Of a DNA stretch of 53,558 bases, positions 14,474-21,918 are shown one piece after another; position 1 is the first letter of the stretch, and each line of letters opens with the position of its first letter. The translations under genes and the position numbers were made by a program. Origin of the DNA: Fibrobacter sp. (GTDB lineage Bacteria > Fibrobacterota > Fibrobacteria > Fibrobacterales > Fibrobacteraceae); the NCBI GenBank assembly GCA_017550445.1, contig JAFZOV010000179.1, positions 1 through 53,558 of the forward strand. The letters run 5' to 3'. Below the pieces are notes generated by a model, which made no database searches, was not told the DNA's origin, and saw only the letters and a program-made list of their open reading frames with translations.

Positions 14474-14902
14474 ATGACTGAAACTATAATTATCCTCGCG
14501 GTCGTGCTTATAGCGCTGGCCGCTTTTAATATGTGGTCTGCAATCAAGAGCCGCAATATCGAAAAGGACCTCAAAGCCCGCAAAAGCGAGCTTGAACGCC
14601 TGCAGCAAATCATTGAGATTCGGGAGAGGGCCGCAAACGTAGTAATGGCGGAGGCCCAGCGCATTAAAGACGAAAACGACCTTACAAGCCAGGAAGTAAG
14701 GCCGGTCAGGGCCATGTACGTTGTGAGCGAATCCGACGAATACCGGTACAACAACGAGAAGCTAATGGCAAAGGGCGTAAAGAAACAGCTAACAGCCGCG
14801 CTGGCCGATTCCCTTGCCCGGGAATTTGGCGCACCGGAAGAGGGCCAAACGCCGGAGGGGCGCAAGATTTTCTCATACAATTTTGTCGTTAAGCGGGTAT
14901 GA
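14474..14902 (+). CDS. membrane-anchored coiled-coil protein
   Basis: A 142-residue protein with one N-terminal transmembrane helix (about 4-22, IIILAVVLIALAAFNMW). A charged coiled coil follows (about 25-75, many Glu, Lys and Arg with Leu spacing), then a small mixed domain. The N-terminus resembles an anchored spanin or Rz-like layout, but it lies in the early region far from the lysis genes. Function unknown. Confidence 0.6.
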   Translation: MTETIIILAVVLIALAAFNMWSAIKSRNIEKDLKARKSELERLQQIIEIRERAANVVMAEAQRIKDENDLTSQEVRPVRAMYVVSESDEYRYNNEKLMAKGVKKQLTAALADSLAREFGAPEEGQTPEGRKIFSYNFVVKRV

Positions 14903-15072
14903 TAACGGTTAAGGAACTGAAGGAATTTTTAGCCCAGCTTCCGGAGGGGTCCGATGATTTGGAACTCAAATACGATAATGGATTCGACTATAACGAAATC
15001 CAGGCTATTCGGCCAAAGTACTCGCCGGACTTACGAAACCTGGATAAGCCGATTTTCCTCGCAATTATGTAG
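14899..15072 (+). CDS. 57-residue hypothetical protein
   Basis: A short ORF beginning ITVKELKEFLAQLPEG and ending in a Leu/Ile-rich strand. This plan (a helix, then LPDD-like acidic beta strands) is typical of small phage proteins of unknown role. The ATG at 14899 overlaps the previous stop; the next gene begins 3 nt later. Confidence 0.5.
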   Translation: MITVKELKEFLAQLPEGSDDLELKYDNGFDYNEIQAIRPKYSPDLRNLDKPIFLAIM

Positions 15073-15075
15073 CTT

Positions 15076-15312
15076 ATGGAATGGCACGATTTTGAAAACT
15101 ACCCTCCGCCAGCGCCGGTGAACCGGGACCATACGGATTTTCTTTGCCGGGTCGTAGGGTTGCCGTACATGGAATACGTCGTGTTCCGGTATGACGGCAA
15201 ACATTGGTGGAGCTATTTGCCGCCGGGGCTCTTTGATAGCTTTGCCGGCGGTTGGGTTGGCCTACCACGCGGGGCCAAAATCACTCATTGGGCCTTCATT
15301 GAGCCCATGTAA
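15076..15312 (+). CDS. DUF551-like small protein
   Basis: A 78-residue protein rich in Trp, Tyr and Pro. Its plan (WHDFENYPPPAP, CRVVGLPYMEYVVFRY, WWSY, ITHWAFIEPM) resembles DUF551-type phage proteins, which end in a THWMPLPEPP-like segment. The function of that family is unknown. It is the last gene of the rightward early operon; an intrinsic terminator follows its stop by 3 nt. Confidence 0.6.
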   Translation: MEWHDFENYPPPAPVNRDHTDFLCRVVGLPYMEYVVFRYDGKHWWSYLPPGLFDSFAGGWVGLPRGAKITHWAFIEPM

Positions 15313-15315
15313 CCG

Positions 15316-15354
15316 CAAGGCTCTTCGTGAAAAAATCACGGAGGGCCTTGTTTT
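15316..15354 (+). terminator. intrinsic terminator of the early operon
   Basis: CAAGGC and CTTCGTG (15316-15329) pair with CACGGAG and GCCTTG (15337-15350) across an A-rich loop, followed by TTTT. It follows the last early gene and overlaps the -33 TTG of the tRNA promoter. Confidence 0.8.
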
Positions 15355-15378
15355 ATTGATTTTTGTTGCGTACCTTTG
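15348..15378 (+). promoter_or_regulatory. Bacteroidetes-type promoter for the tRNA cluster
   Basis: TTG (15348-15350), 20 nt, then TACCTTTG (15371-15378). This is the canonical spacing, without the TCAATAC boxes. It lies 72 nt upstream of tRNA-Lys. Confidence 0.75.
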
Positions 15379-15449
15379 CACCCGTGATTACGAATCTGAA
15401 ACATAAACGCTAACCGATTGGCCTCCTTGCTGCGGGGTCAATAACAACT

Positions 15450-15522
15450 GACCTTGTGGCGCAATCGGTAGCGCACCGGGCTTTTAACCCGGGTGTTGAG
15501 GGTTCGAGCCCCTCCGGGGTCA
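15450..15522 (+). tRNA. tRNA-Lys (anticodon TTT)
   Basis: A complete 73-nt cloverleaf. Acceptor GACCTTG pairs with CGGGGTC, the anticodon stem CCGGG/CCCGG encloses CTTTTAA (anticodon TTT), and the T arm is GAGGG-TTCGAGC-CCCTC. No CCA is encoded. A tRNA-Lys reading AAA/AAG may supplement the host pool, and AAG is also the codon at the candidate frameshift site in the tail chaperone gene. Confidence 0.92.
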
Positions 15523-15643
15523 CAAAGGCCGTGTAAAGCAAAATCAGAATATTTCGCGGTCTTTTCTTTGAAATAAACGGAGCGCATTGGCAAAGTAGAG
15601 CTACCGCCAGCCGCTTACCAAGTCACCTCCGTAAACATATAAT

Positions 15644-15718
15644 TGTGGGGTAGAGCAGAAGTAAGCTCGCCGGGCTCATAACCCGGAGGTCGTGGTTGAG
15701 CATTTCCCACCCCCGCAA
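15644..15718 (+). tRNA. tRNA-Met-like (anticodon CAT) with odd T arm
   Basis: Acceptor TGTGGGG pairs with CCCCGCA, the D stem GAGC/GCTC is perfect, and the anticodon stem CCGGG/CCCGG encloses CTCATAA (CAT). The T arm is abnormal: GTGG pairs with CCAC, but 19 nt are present where 17 are usual, and the TTCGA loop signature is disrupted (TTGAGCATT). It may be a functional divergent phage tRNA (elongator Met, or lysidine-type Ile) or a decaying one. Confidence 0.7.
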
Positions 15719-15762
15719 CAACGTATCCAAACGCTGAGCGCTCGCCGGAGGATACAAAATGA

Positions 15763-15795
15763 AGCCGAGGTGCAAATTAAGCACCCCGGCTTTTT
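15763..15795 (+). terminator. terminator between converging operons
   Basis: AGCCGAGGTGC (15763-15773) pairs with GCACCCCGGCT (15781-15791) with one mismatch across AAATTAA, followed by TTTT on the plus strand. On the minus strand the run is weaker. It separates the tRNA transcript from the leftward lysis operon ending at 15855. An extra GTATCC/GGATAC inverted repeat lies just upstream (15723-15754). Confidence 0.75.
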
Positions 15796-15854
15796 CGTTG
15801 GATTTCAACAGCTCGCGTGTTTCGCATTACCGGAGCTGGATTGGCCCAACGAAG

Positions 15855-16163
15855 CTATATCCATGCAAACAGCTGAATCACGAAAGCGCCCAGCACAAAC
15901 GCCAGGGCGTTCCACCATTTCGGCTCTTTGTTTGTAAACACCCGGATAAAGCAGATTATCGCAGCCAGCATAGCCAGCGGGAAAATCGGCCACGCTATTG
16001 CACCCGGGAACACTATTACCAAGAAGGCGCAGGCAATCATTCCGAGAATGAAATAGACGTACTTTGATACCGGGATTCGGAGCAGAAGGTCAACTACCTT
16101 CTTCCAGAGGGACGATACGAAATTCTTAATCGCGTCCCAAATCTTTTTAAAAAAGTCTTTCAT
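15855..16163 (-). CDS. small membrane protein, lysis region
   Basis: A 102-residue protein. Its start at 16163 gives a plausible MKDFFKKIWDAIKNF amphipathic opening; the longer reading adds an unrelated low-complexity stretch. Three hydrophobic segments follow (about 34-50, 54-70 and 82-100). As the last gene of the leftward lysis cassette it may be an accessory holin or antiholin. That role is inferred from location and topology only. Confidence 0.6.
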   Translation of the reverse strand: MKDFFKKIWDAIKNFVSSLWKKVVDLLLRIPVSKYVYFILGMIACAFLVIVFPGAIAWPIFPLAMLAAIICFIRVFTNKEPKWWNALAFVLGAFVIQLFAWI

Positions 16164-16167
16164 TGTG

Positions 16168-16464
16168 CTATTTTGTTTTGAAAGTAAAAGGCCACATGAT
16201 AATACCCAGCACGATATACTGCCATTCCGGGCGGTCGCACGGGTTGTCGAGGTCGGCGTCGCCGGTCCTCTCCCGCTCATAGCCTATCATGTAAAGGAAA
16301 TTATGAACGGTCCACTCCAGGCAAAGCGAGCACATACACCGCTCCCAAACGCGGCTTTCGGGGTGCTCGTCCCGGATTTCGCGCAAGGTCTTACCAAAAG
16401 CGAATTTGCTTACCTTGTGTGAATCGACGAGGTGAAGGTTGGTTTCGGAAATAGTATATTGCAT
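16168..16464 (-). CDS. hypothetical protein conserved near lysis genes
   Basis: A 98-residue protein with a HLVDSHKVSKFAFGKT segment, three Cys residues, EWTVHNFLYMIGYERERTGD (about 51-70) and a hydrophobic C-terminal helix. The combination of an HN-LY motif and a short C-terminal membrane segment resembles small proteins often found in Bacteroides phage lysis regions. No biochemical role is known. It is 3 nt from the spanin-like gene upstream of it. Confidence 0.6.
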   Translation of the reverse strand: MQYTISETNLHLVDSHKVSKFAFGKTLREIRDEHPESRVWERCMCSLCLEWTVHNFLYMIGYERERTGDADLDNPCDRPEWQYIVLGIIMWPFTFKTK

Positions 16465-16467
16465 GGC

Positions 16468-17031
16468 TTAAAATGCTACTTTAAAGATTAGTTTTCGGAA
16501 TATCCACAGCAAACAAAGCACAAGAGCCCCGCAAAGCCACCAAAAAGCCCCTAATTTAAACGATTTCCACCACGATAAGGGTTTCTCTGCCTGGACGACT
16601 TTCGTTAAAATTTCGGCCTTATTTTGCGTTATTTCCGTTTGGATAATCCGCGTCGGTATTTTTGCGACGTAAGGGAGCTTCGTGCGCTTGTTTTCGAGAT
16701 TGAGATTCAAATGCCCCAGCGTGTCAACCCACGCCTCCGCTTTAGCCACGGAGGTTTCCCTCCGGGCCGTATCACCTGCGGCCACAATAACCCGCCCGGA
16801 TTCCAGCGGAATAGGCACATAGAGTAAGCTATCGCGCCAGGCCGTGCTATCCCGATACACGATTTTTTCCTTCTCCACTATCTCGCGGTAAATCTTCGGG
16901 CAGCAGGATTGAGAACATAAGATTGCCAGCGCGATAAGCACGATGAAGGCGGCGTAGGTAATCAAAGTGTCCCTACGCCACCCGTCCTCCGGTCTTTTCG
17001 ATTGAGCGCCCATTATTGGATAGTCAGCCAT
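16468..17031 (-). CDS. spanin-like protein with two membrane helices
   Basis: A 187-residue protein. An N-terminal transmembrane helix (about 23-43) ends in a CSQSCCP Cys cluster. A long charged periplasmic stretch follows (VEKEKIVYRDSTAWRDSLLY, GDTARRETSVAKAEAWVD), and a second transmembrane helix near 160-178. The RDS-rich segment recurs in Bacteroides phage lysis cassettes. It could span the envelope and act at the outer-membrane step of lysis; its two-membrane-helix layout differs from classical spanins. It overlaps the DUF5675 gene by 19 nt. Confidence 0.6.
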   Translation of the reverse strand: MADYPIMGAQSKRPEDGWRRDTLITYAAFIVLIALAILCSQSCCPKIYREIVEKEKIVYRDSTAWRDSLLYVPIPLESGRVIVAAGDTARRETSVAKAEAWVDTLGHLNLNLENKRTKLPYVAKIPTRIIQTEITQNKAEILTKVVQAEKPLSWWKSFKLGAFWWLCGALVLCLLWIFRKLIFKVAF

Positions 17032-17477
17032 ATTTCCTCGCCCCGTTCGTGAGCGGGAATGAGGTATTTATCCATAAGCGCGTAGTAGCAGGCGGTGGAT
17101 TCTACCAGCTCGCCGACTTTCTTGTTTCGCCCGACAAGAGGGCAGCCCAGCGTATCGGAGGCTTTGTTTCCTGGGTGGATTCTCACGCCGGAAAAGCCCT
17201 TTACACCGAGCACCTCCGGGACGAGCCCGCGGTACTTGCGACCCCAGGTGCGCCCGTTGAATTTCGGTGAAACGGAGAGCACGACGCGGTAACGCCCTTT
17301 CGGGATTGCTGTTTTGCCGTACACCTTGACGGTGTTAATCACTCCGGTAGGCATGGAAGATACCAGCCCACGGTCGGTATCTTCAAGCGACTCGCAAAGG
17401 CGTTCACCATTGACGCTGAACGCGCCAATGGTGTACTCGACTTTGGGCCACTTTCGTTCGATAAGAAGTTCAATCAT
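17013..17477 (-). CDS. DUF5675-family lysis protein
   Basis: A 154-residue protein matching by eye the DUF5675 family of phage and Bacteroidetes proteins. It shows LLIERKWPKVEYTIGAFSVNGE, CESLEDTDRG, IPKGRYRVVLS, GVRIHPGN and SDTLGCPLVGRNK. The conserved Glu-Asp, His and Cys in these positions suggest a cysteine peptidase or L,D-transpeptidase-like wall enzyme. It lies beside a holin, so it is the best endolysin candidate in the window; no other wall hydrolase is seen. It is 5 nt downstream of the holin gene. Confidence 0.75.
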   Translation of the reverse strand: MIELLIERKWPKVEYTIGAFSVNGERLCESLEDTDRGLVSSMPTGVINTVKVYGKTAIPKGRYRVVLSVSPKFNGRTWGRKYRGLVPEVLGVKGFSGVRIHPGNKASDTLGCPLVGRNKKVGELVESTACYYALMDKYLIPAHERGEEIWLTIQ

Positions 17478-17482
17478 GGCTA

Positions 17483-17977
17483 TTATTTTTTAACAAACCG
17501 TTCGCGAGAATCGCGCTCGCGGTTCTTGATGATAGAAGCAGCGTCCTCTGCGGTCACTTCCAGCCCAGCCTTACCGGCCCCGGCCTTGAAAGCCCAGCGG
17601 TAGAAGTCTTTGAGCGAAACCTCCACGCCTTTTGTTTCGAGATAGTTTCCGACGATAGACGCAAGCTCGTTAATGTAAACGAGTCCAAGTACGGCCCATT
17701 CAATCCAATTCAGTTGGAACGCCACGGCGGAGGCCGAGGCAAGCACCAGCCAGCAAAGGTAACTGAACAGCTTTGTAACGCTCCGGCGAACGGCGGTAGA
17801 AAGACGGGCCCTCTCTCCCCGGTGCTTTGCGGCTTTCACGCCGTACAGCAGGTCGAGGATAATCAGGAAGACAGACGGTACGGCATAGGGAATCATTCTC
17901 AATACCGTTGCTTGAAGGAAGGCTATGGCCGTTGCGGCCACGCTGCCCTGCAAGATGAAAGCGGATTCCTCGTTCAT
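17483..17977 (-). CDS. phage holin (holin_4/TcdE-like)
   Basis: A 164-residue protein with three hydrophobic helices (about 15-45, 68-88 and 92-108). Between the first two lies a basic loop (GVKAAKHRGERARLSTAVRRSVTK in part), typical of the phage holin_4 family. The C-terminal third is soluble and charged. It would form the inner-membrane lesion that releases or activates the endolysin. It sits upstream of the DUF5675 gene in the same leftward operon. Confidence 0.8.
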   Translation of the reverse strand: MNEESAFILQGSVAATAIAFLQATVLRMIPYAVPSVFLIILDLLYGVKAAKHRGERARLSTAVRRSVTKLFSYLCWLVLASASAVAFQLNWIEWAVLGLVYINELASIVGNYLETKGVEVSLKDFYRWAFKAGAGKAGLEVTAEDAASIIKNRERDSRERFVKK

Positions 17978-17980
17978 GGC

Positions 17981-18334
17981 CTAATCCCCCAAGATGCGCC
18001 GAGCCTCTGCCTTGCAGGACTCGGCAAAGCTGTTGAAAGCGTCAAACTCTGCGTCCGCGCCTTCGTCACCGGCAATCTTGTGGCGCATGATAGCCTCCAC
18101 GTCGGACTGCGAATAGCTGGTACGAATCAGCGCGTCAACGATAACACCCTTTTCGAGAGCGTCAACGTCCACAGCGTCGTACAAATAAGTGGTTACTTCC
18201 TCCGTCACCTTTTCCTCGGTTTCGGGGTCCACGGTTTCCACAGTTTCGGTGTGTACTTCCTCGTTGTAGAAGCAACGGATTTTACCGTTGTTCAGGGCAG
18301 CGGTGCGCTGCGGTTCAGAAAATTGGTACTTCAT
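17981..18334 (-). CDS. hypothetical acidic protein after the DGR
   Basis: A 117-residue acidic protein (Glu/Thr-rich repeats of VETVDPETEEKV type, about 28-50, then helices). It resembles small tail-fibre accessory or assembly proteins that follow tail genes, but no family is recognised. Its start overlaps the reverse transcriptase stop by 20 nt, so its translation may be coupled to RT. It is 3 nt upstream of the holin gene. Confidence 0.55.
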   Translation of the reverse strand: MKYQFSEPQRTAALNNGKIRCFYNEEVHTETVETVDPETEEKVTEEVTTYLYDAVDVDALEKGVIVDALIRTSYSQSDVEAIMRHKIAGDEGADAEFDAFNSFAESCKAEARRILGD

Positions 18335-19511
18335 TGTATGTAGGGTTTAAGATGATTGCTTTCTTGCGGTCCGCGGTGAAAAGGAAAACCTTTCGCGCGT
18401 GCTCGGATTTCTCGATTGCGTGCCCGACTACTTTTGCGTCGTCAAAGTGCTGCAGATAACCGAGCCGGGAATTGACAATAGCCAGCTCTTTTTCAAGGTT
18501 CACTTGATTACCGGCGGCTATCTTCTTATCGAGCGCTTTCATAGCCGCATTGAACTTGTCAACGGATTTCGGCGTCGCCATTCTGCGGAACGGCAGGAAC
18601 ACGACACCGAGATACACGTTCGGCTCATAGACGCTGGTTATGCTTGTCTTGCGGTCGTTGACTCTTAAATGGAGTTCGTTCCAAAGGAACTCCTTGCTAC
18701 GGCCCAGGCAATCCTCCAGATATGCGCGGCTTTCGTGCATTTGCCGGGAGTCGTCAACATAGCGGTCGTAGCATTTTATTTTCAGCACCCGTTTCACAAA
18801 TTGGTCGAACGGGTTAAGGTAGATATTGCTTTTGAGCTGGTTAATCACGTCACCAATCGGGAGGCCAACACCCTCCGGCTGGCCGAAAAGGCTCTTGTTT
18901 GGCTGAACGAGCCGACGGAGATTCGGATTCCCATGATAGCGGGAGCCCTTCAGCGGATTGCGGAACAAAAAGGCCCGCAGCATATAGTCGGTAAAGCCAT
19001 AGTCAATCGCCTCGGGGAAACGGGCCCGGAATTTCGCCAAATCGGCGCAAATCATATTATAGAGTATCATTCGGTCTATCGACATGAAATAGCCCGAAAT
19101 ATCAATGTTTAGACAATAAGCGTCGCGCATAAAGTTGTTGGTTACACTGCGCAAGTGGTGTTCAAACCGATTTATTCCGAAAAGCGTTCCCTTACCGGCC
19201 CTGCAGGAATGGCTATCGTAGATAAACAAGCGGTTGTAAATCGGCTCGAGAATAGAGAAAAGCACATGACTTACTATTCTATCCCGGAATTGGGGTGCAA
19301 AGACTTCTCTCACGGAGGGTTCCGTAAGCACAAAGAAGTCCAGCGGTTCGGGACTCCACCGCCGTTTGAACAAGTCCCACGCGAGCTCCCGGAGGCCCGT
19401 TTCTACCACCAGCTCGAATTTGAGCGGCTCGGCTTCGGACCGTTCGTGTTCCCGCGCTTTGAGATAGCCAAAGACCGTAAGGCGGTGTATTTCCTCGAAA
19501 GAATATATCAT
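18315..19511 (-). CDS. DGR reverse transcriptase
   Basis: A 398-residue group-II-intron-like reverse transcriptase of the DGR type. Motif A is NIDISGYFMSID (Asp136), motif B GLPIGDVINQ (about 217-225; DGR enzymes have IGxxxSQ, here with Asn for Ser), and the active site YVDD is at 251-254. A conserved APQFRDRIV and YDSHSCRAGKG N-terminal region is also present. It copies the template RNA with errors at adenines and, with Avd, feeds mutated cDNA into the variable regions. The frame is open upstream through the template repeat to 19997, but the ATG at 19511 starts after the template and gives the family length. Confidence 0.95.
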   Translation of the reverse strand: MIYSFEEIHRLTVFGYLKAREHERSEAEPLKFELVVETGLRELAWDLFKRRWSPEPLDFFVLTEPSVREVFAPQFRDRIVSHVLFSILEPIYNRLFIYDSHSCRAGKGTLFGINRFEHHLRSVTNNFMRDAYCLNIDISGYFMSIDRMILYNMICADLAKFRARFPEAIDYGFTDYMLRAFLFRNPLKGSRYHGNPNLRRLVQPNKSLFGQPEGVGLPIGDVINQLKSNIYLNPFDQFVKRVLKIKCYDRYVDDSRQMHESRAYLEDCLGRSKEFLWNELHLRVNDRKTSITSVYEPNVYLGVVFLPFRRMATPKSVDKFNAAMKALDKKIAAGNQVNLEKELAIVNSRLGYLQHFDDAKVVGHAIEKSEHARKVFLFTADRKKAIILNPTYNEVPIF

Positions 19512-19990
19512 GTTTATTTCATAAAAAGCATATCGGCGGCTTATTGGTTTATCTAATACTCGGCACGGGCGCACGGAAAAGCCGTTGCTACGGTTGTTGT
19601 TGTTCAACGGGTTCACGTTGCCGCTGTTGAAGTTGAGGTTGCGGGCGTTGGTCTGGCTAATCGGAGCAAAACTCCAATAGTTGCCGTTGCTCGATACGTT
19701 CGTCAACGCTCCACTACCGTTGTTCCGGTAGCCGGAAGCCGCGAACAGCACAAACGCGCGGGGGCTTTGTGCAAGAGCACCCGTGTTTGAGCACGCTGTC
19801 TTGAATGAATGTAAATCCGGGAGCGACTTAACGCTGACGGAAATGCAGACTTCGGGGAGCTCGTCCCTTGTAATAGTGGGCCTTTTGCAAGGCGCAGCGT
19901 GCTGAATTAAATTGAACCCATGACGGCAGTTGCTACGAAAAGCACGACCGCCGTTCCCGGTCCAACAACCTCCCGATATGCTTGTGTTTG
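19512..19990 (-). ncRNA. DGR RNA region containing the template repeat
   Basis: The 479 bases between avd and the RT start hold no independent gene. In the Bordetella DGR the equivalent avd-TR-rt RNA is the template and carries structured spacers needed for priming. Here there are about 245 nt upstream of TR, TR itself, and a 47-nt spacer before RT. The in-frame open reading across it is probably incidental. Confidence 0.7.
19559..19745 (-). repeat. DGR template repeat (TR)
   Basis: A 187-nt repeat aligned without gaps to VR1 (20563-20749), with 23 differences, all opposite coding-strand A in TR. It is packed with AAC (Asn) codons, as in YRNNGSG and PLNNNNRSNG, which can mutate to most amino acids but not to stops at these positions. 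The last 26 coding-strand bases are identical in TR, VR1 and VR2. No hairpin follows it, unlike the two VRs. Confidence 0.95.
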
Positions 19991-20347
19991 TTAGCATTTC
20001 GTTGATTCAGCCCAGCCGTTAAGTTGTCTTTCAACGTCCGCTTCAAGGCGCATGATTGCTGCATAACCCTCCTTGCCGATAATGTGCAGGTCGTAATAAA
20101 TCCGCACGCGGACCTCGAAGAAGTTAAGATTTCGCAAGCTACGCATGATAAACTCATGGCGGCTTGATTTATCTTCCTCCTGGTACTTGTTGGCCCAAAT
20201 GATATTCTCCATTATGCCGAACACAAGCTCTTGAAGCTGTGAAAGCTGGTGCATACGGAAATTCCTCGGGACCTTTTGCGTACTCCTTTCGAGCTGGATA
20301 TACAGCTGGCGGGCGGAGTTATAAACGGGTAGCTGGTGTGCGTCCAT
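19991..20347 (-). CDS. avd: DGR accessory variability determinant
   Basis: A 118-residue, basic, all-helical protein like the four-helix-bundle Avd/S23-type proteins: VPRNFRMHQLSQLQELVFGIMENI, then ANKYQEEDKSSRHEFIMRSLRNLNFFEVRVRIYYDL (in parts) and a C-terminal helix ending QLNGW. Bordetella Avd has the same PRK-x-x helix start and a GSW end. It forms a pentamer that binds RT and template RNA. The ATG at 20347 is preferred; a TTG at 20371 is the only longer start. It overlaps the small upstream ORF by 29 nt. Confidence 0.9.
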   Translation of the reverse strand: MDAHQLPVYNSARQLYIQLERSTQKVPRNFRMHQLSQLQELVFGIMENIIWANKYQEEDKSSRHEFIMRSLRNLNFFEVRVRIYYDLHIIGKEGYAAIMRLEADVERQLNGWAESTKC

Positions 20348-20495
20348 AGCGCTCTTTAAGTTTCCGGACAAAGTTCATACAATCAACCGGCGTGGCGCTC
20401 GATAAATCAAAGTCTTGTATCTCTTTGATTACGGACTCGCTACGCTTATTCAAAAGGGTTACTCTCGAATGTTTGATTATATGGAAATCGAACAT
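20319..20495 (-). CDS. 58-residue protein between VR1 gene and avd
   Basis: A short ORF starting MFDFHIIKHSRVTLL and ending in the basic KLKERYGRTPATRL. It lies between the DGR target gene hairpin and avd and overlaps the avd start by 29 nt, so the two are probably co-translated. It is not part of the classical Bordetella DGR. It may be a tail gene of its own or a small DGR accessory. No motif is recognised. Confidence 0.55.
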   Translation of the reverse strand: MFDFHIIKHSRVTLLNKRSESVIKEIQDFDLSSATPVDCMNFVRKLKERYGRTPATRL

Positions 20496-20513
20496 GGCTG
20501 GCTGGTAGTTAGT

Positions 20514-20540
20514 CCCTGCGCCCACGGTAAGGGCGCAGGG
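20514..20540 (-). promoter_or_regulatory. DGR target hairpin downstream of VR1
   Basis: CCCTGCGCCC (20514-20523) pairs perfectly with GGGCGCAGGG (20531-20540). The loop on the coding strand is TTACCGT. It begins 22 nt after the end of VR1, just past the stop codon. The loop is identical to that of the VR2 hairpin although the stems differ, which argues for function in target recognition rather than termination. Confidence 0.85.
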
Positions 20541-20551
20541 GGTTAAAGGTT

Positions 20552-21913
20552 TTAATCAGATTCTCGGCACGGGCGCACGGAAAAGCCGTAGCTACGGCGG
20601 CTGTTGTACAACGGGCCCACGGCGCCGCTGAAGAAGAGGAGGTAGCGGGCGTTGGCCTGGCTAATCGGAGCAAAACTCCAATAGTAGCCGAGGCTCGACA
20701 CGTCCGTCAACGCTCCACTACCGCCGTCCCGGTAGCCGGAAGCCGCGAAGTAGTTACCCTGCGCGTCGCTCGCGTTACGCATGAAGCTCCAGCCGTTAGC
20801 CCAGGAGCCAACAACATTGAACTGCGTAGAATCGGACGAGTTAGAACCGGTGGTCGTAAAGCCGGTGAACGCACGGCCAGCGGGCAGCATGAAGCCGACC
20901 GGGCACGGGTCGTAAATGGTCTTTACGGCGCTGTCCTGATTGTCACCGGTGTTATCACCGCCGCCGGTAATCGCCGCGTTCCAGAAGTTGTTGAACCACG
21001 TAAGGTTATTCCAATTATGGCTCGTCTGGTCGTAGCGCGTAAAGAACAAATTGGGGTTCTTAATGGCGTTGGCGACCGTCTTTGTGGAAAGCTGGTCGGA
21101 ATCAGCGCCCAGCACGCCAAATCCGGTGTAAACGGCGTTGTTAATGTCGTAGAGCGTCATTTGAGAAGAGGACGAGTACGATGCTGGCGGGGCCATAGGG
21201 TCCTTGCGTCCCCATTGGTAATGAGGATTGCAGCACCGGGTACGGGCCTCGTTCCAAATCGTACCGAGGTTCTCGCTCATGAGCTTGTAGGCAACGTCGG
21301 TGTGATTCGTGAAGTTTTCCGGGCCGAGTGCGTCGGAGGTGAGCCAAATGGTCCAGCTCCACATGATATTGCCGCCGGAATCCTTGACGAACAGCACGGC
21401 AAGTCCGTTTGTGGCGGGCACGCTGCCCACGGTGAACTGAATGTACTTGCAGTCGCCGCCCTCAACGAGCGATACGCTGGTGATAAGGCTTTGGCCGGTC
21501 TGCCAAAGGAGGCCTGCGGTGGCGGGCTGGCAGTTGGCGTTTTTCTCGATATACGGGGAGGTAATCGTGTTGCCGAGGTGGTTCACGAAATCAGCCGTAT
21601 AGGTCGAGCCTTGGCGGGTGTATGCTGCGGTATTGGCAACGCCGCGCTTGATACCGTTTCCGTACACAAGCGGGAACTTATAGACTCCAGCGGTGCGCAC
21701 AACATAGCAGTTGGCGGTTTCGCGGAGAATGAGAGAGGTCCCGTCCACGGTGAACATGGAGAGGTCCTTTGCGACCGCGACGAGCTTTTCAGCGTCAAAG
21801 CTGATTGCGTCGCCGGTGGTCTTGTCATGGAGCAATACGGCCTTCCCTGCAACGAGGGCGGGGTCGCTGTAAACCGTCAAATCGGTTACGGGGGTTTCAG
21901 TTGCTGCTGGCAT
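20552..21913 (-). CDS. DGR target: tail-associated receptor-binding protein
   Basis: A 453-residue protein. The N-terminal ~250 residues are beta-rich without clear motifs. The C-terminal ~200 form a C-type-lectin-like module (TIYDPCPVGFMLPAGRAF, GYYWSFAPIS, YGFSVRPCRESD). The last ~62 residues are encoded by VR1, where 15 residues differ from the template. Its place between the giant tail protein and the DGR genes matches phage receptor-binding proteins such as Bordetella Mtd. It probably sits at the tail tip and switches host receptor. The VR ends next to the stop codon. Confidence 0.9.
   Translation of the reverse strand: MPAATETPVTDLTVYSDPALVAGKAVLLHDKTTGDAISFDAEKLVAVAKDLSMFTVDGTSLILRETANCYVVRTAGVYKFPLVYGNGIKRGVANTAAYTRQGSTYTADFVNHLGNTITSPYIEKNANCQPATAGLLWQTGQSLITSVSLVEGGDCKYIQFTVGSVPATNGLAVLFVKDSGGNIMWSWTIWLTSDALGPENFTNHTDVAYKLMSENLGTIWNEARTRCCNPHYQWGRKDPMAPPASYSSSSQMTLYDINNAVYTGFGVLGADSDQLSTKTVANAIKNPNLFFTRYDQTSHNWNNLTWFNNFWNAAITGGGDNTGDNQDSAVKTIYDPCPVGFMLPAGRAFTGFTTTGSNSSDSTQFNVVGSWANGWSFMRNASDAQGNYFAASGYRDGGSGALTDVSSLGYYWSFAPISQANARYLLFFSGAVGPLYNSRRSYGFSVRPCRESD
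20563..20749 (-). repeat. DGR variable region 1 (VR1)
   Basis: 187 nt aligned to TR at a constant offset of 1004 nt with no gaps. The 23 mismatches all fall at template adenines; one (GTA to GTG) is silent. Changed residues are Asn to Asp, Gly, Leu, Tyr, Phe, Ala, Ser or Arg, and one Thr to Ala. This is the direct footprint of adenine-specific mutagenic retrohoming. Confidence 0.96.
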
Positions 21914-21918
21914 AGACT

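Noticed and set aside
19512..19997. N-terminal extension of the RT frame through the template repeat
   Set aside because: In-frame openness follows from the template resembling a coding VR; the family length and DGR organisation put the start at 19511.
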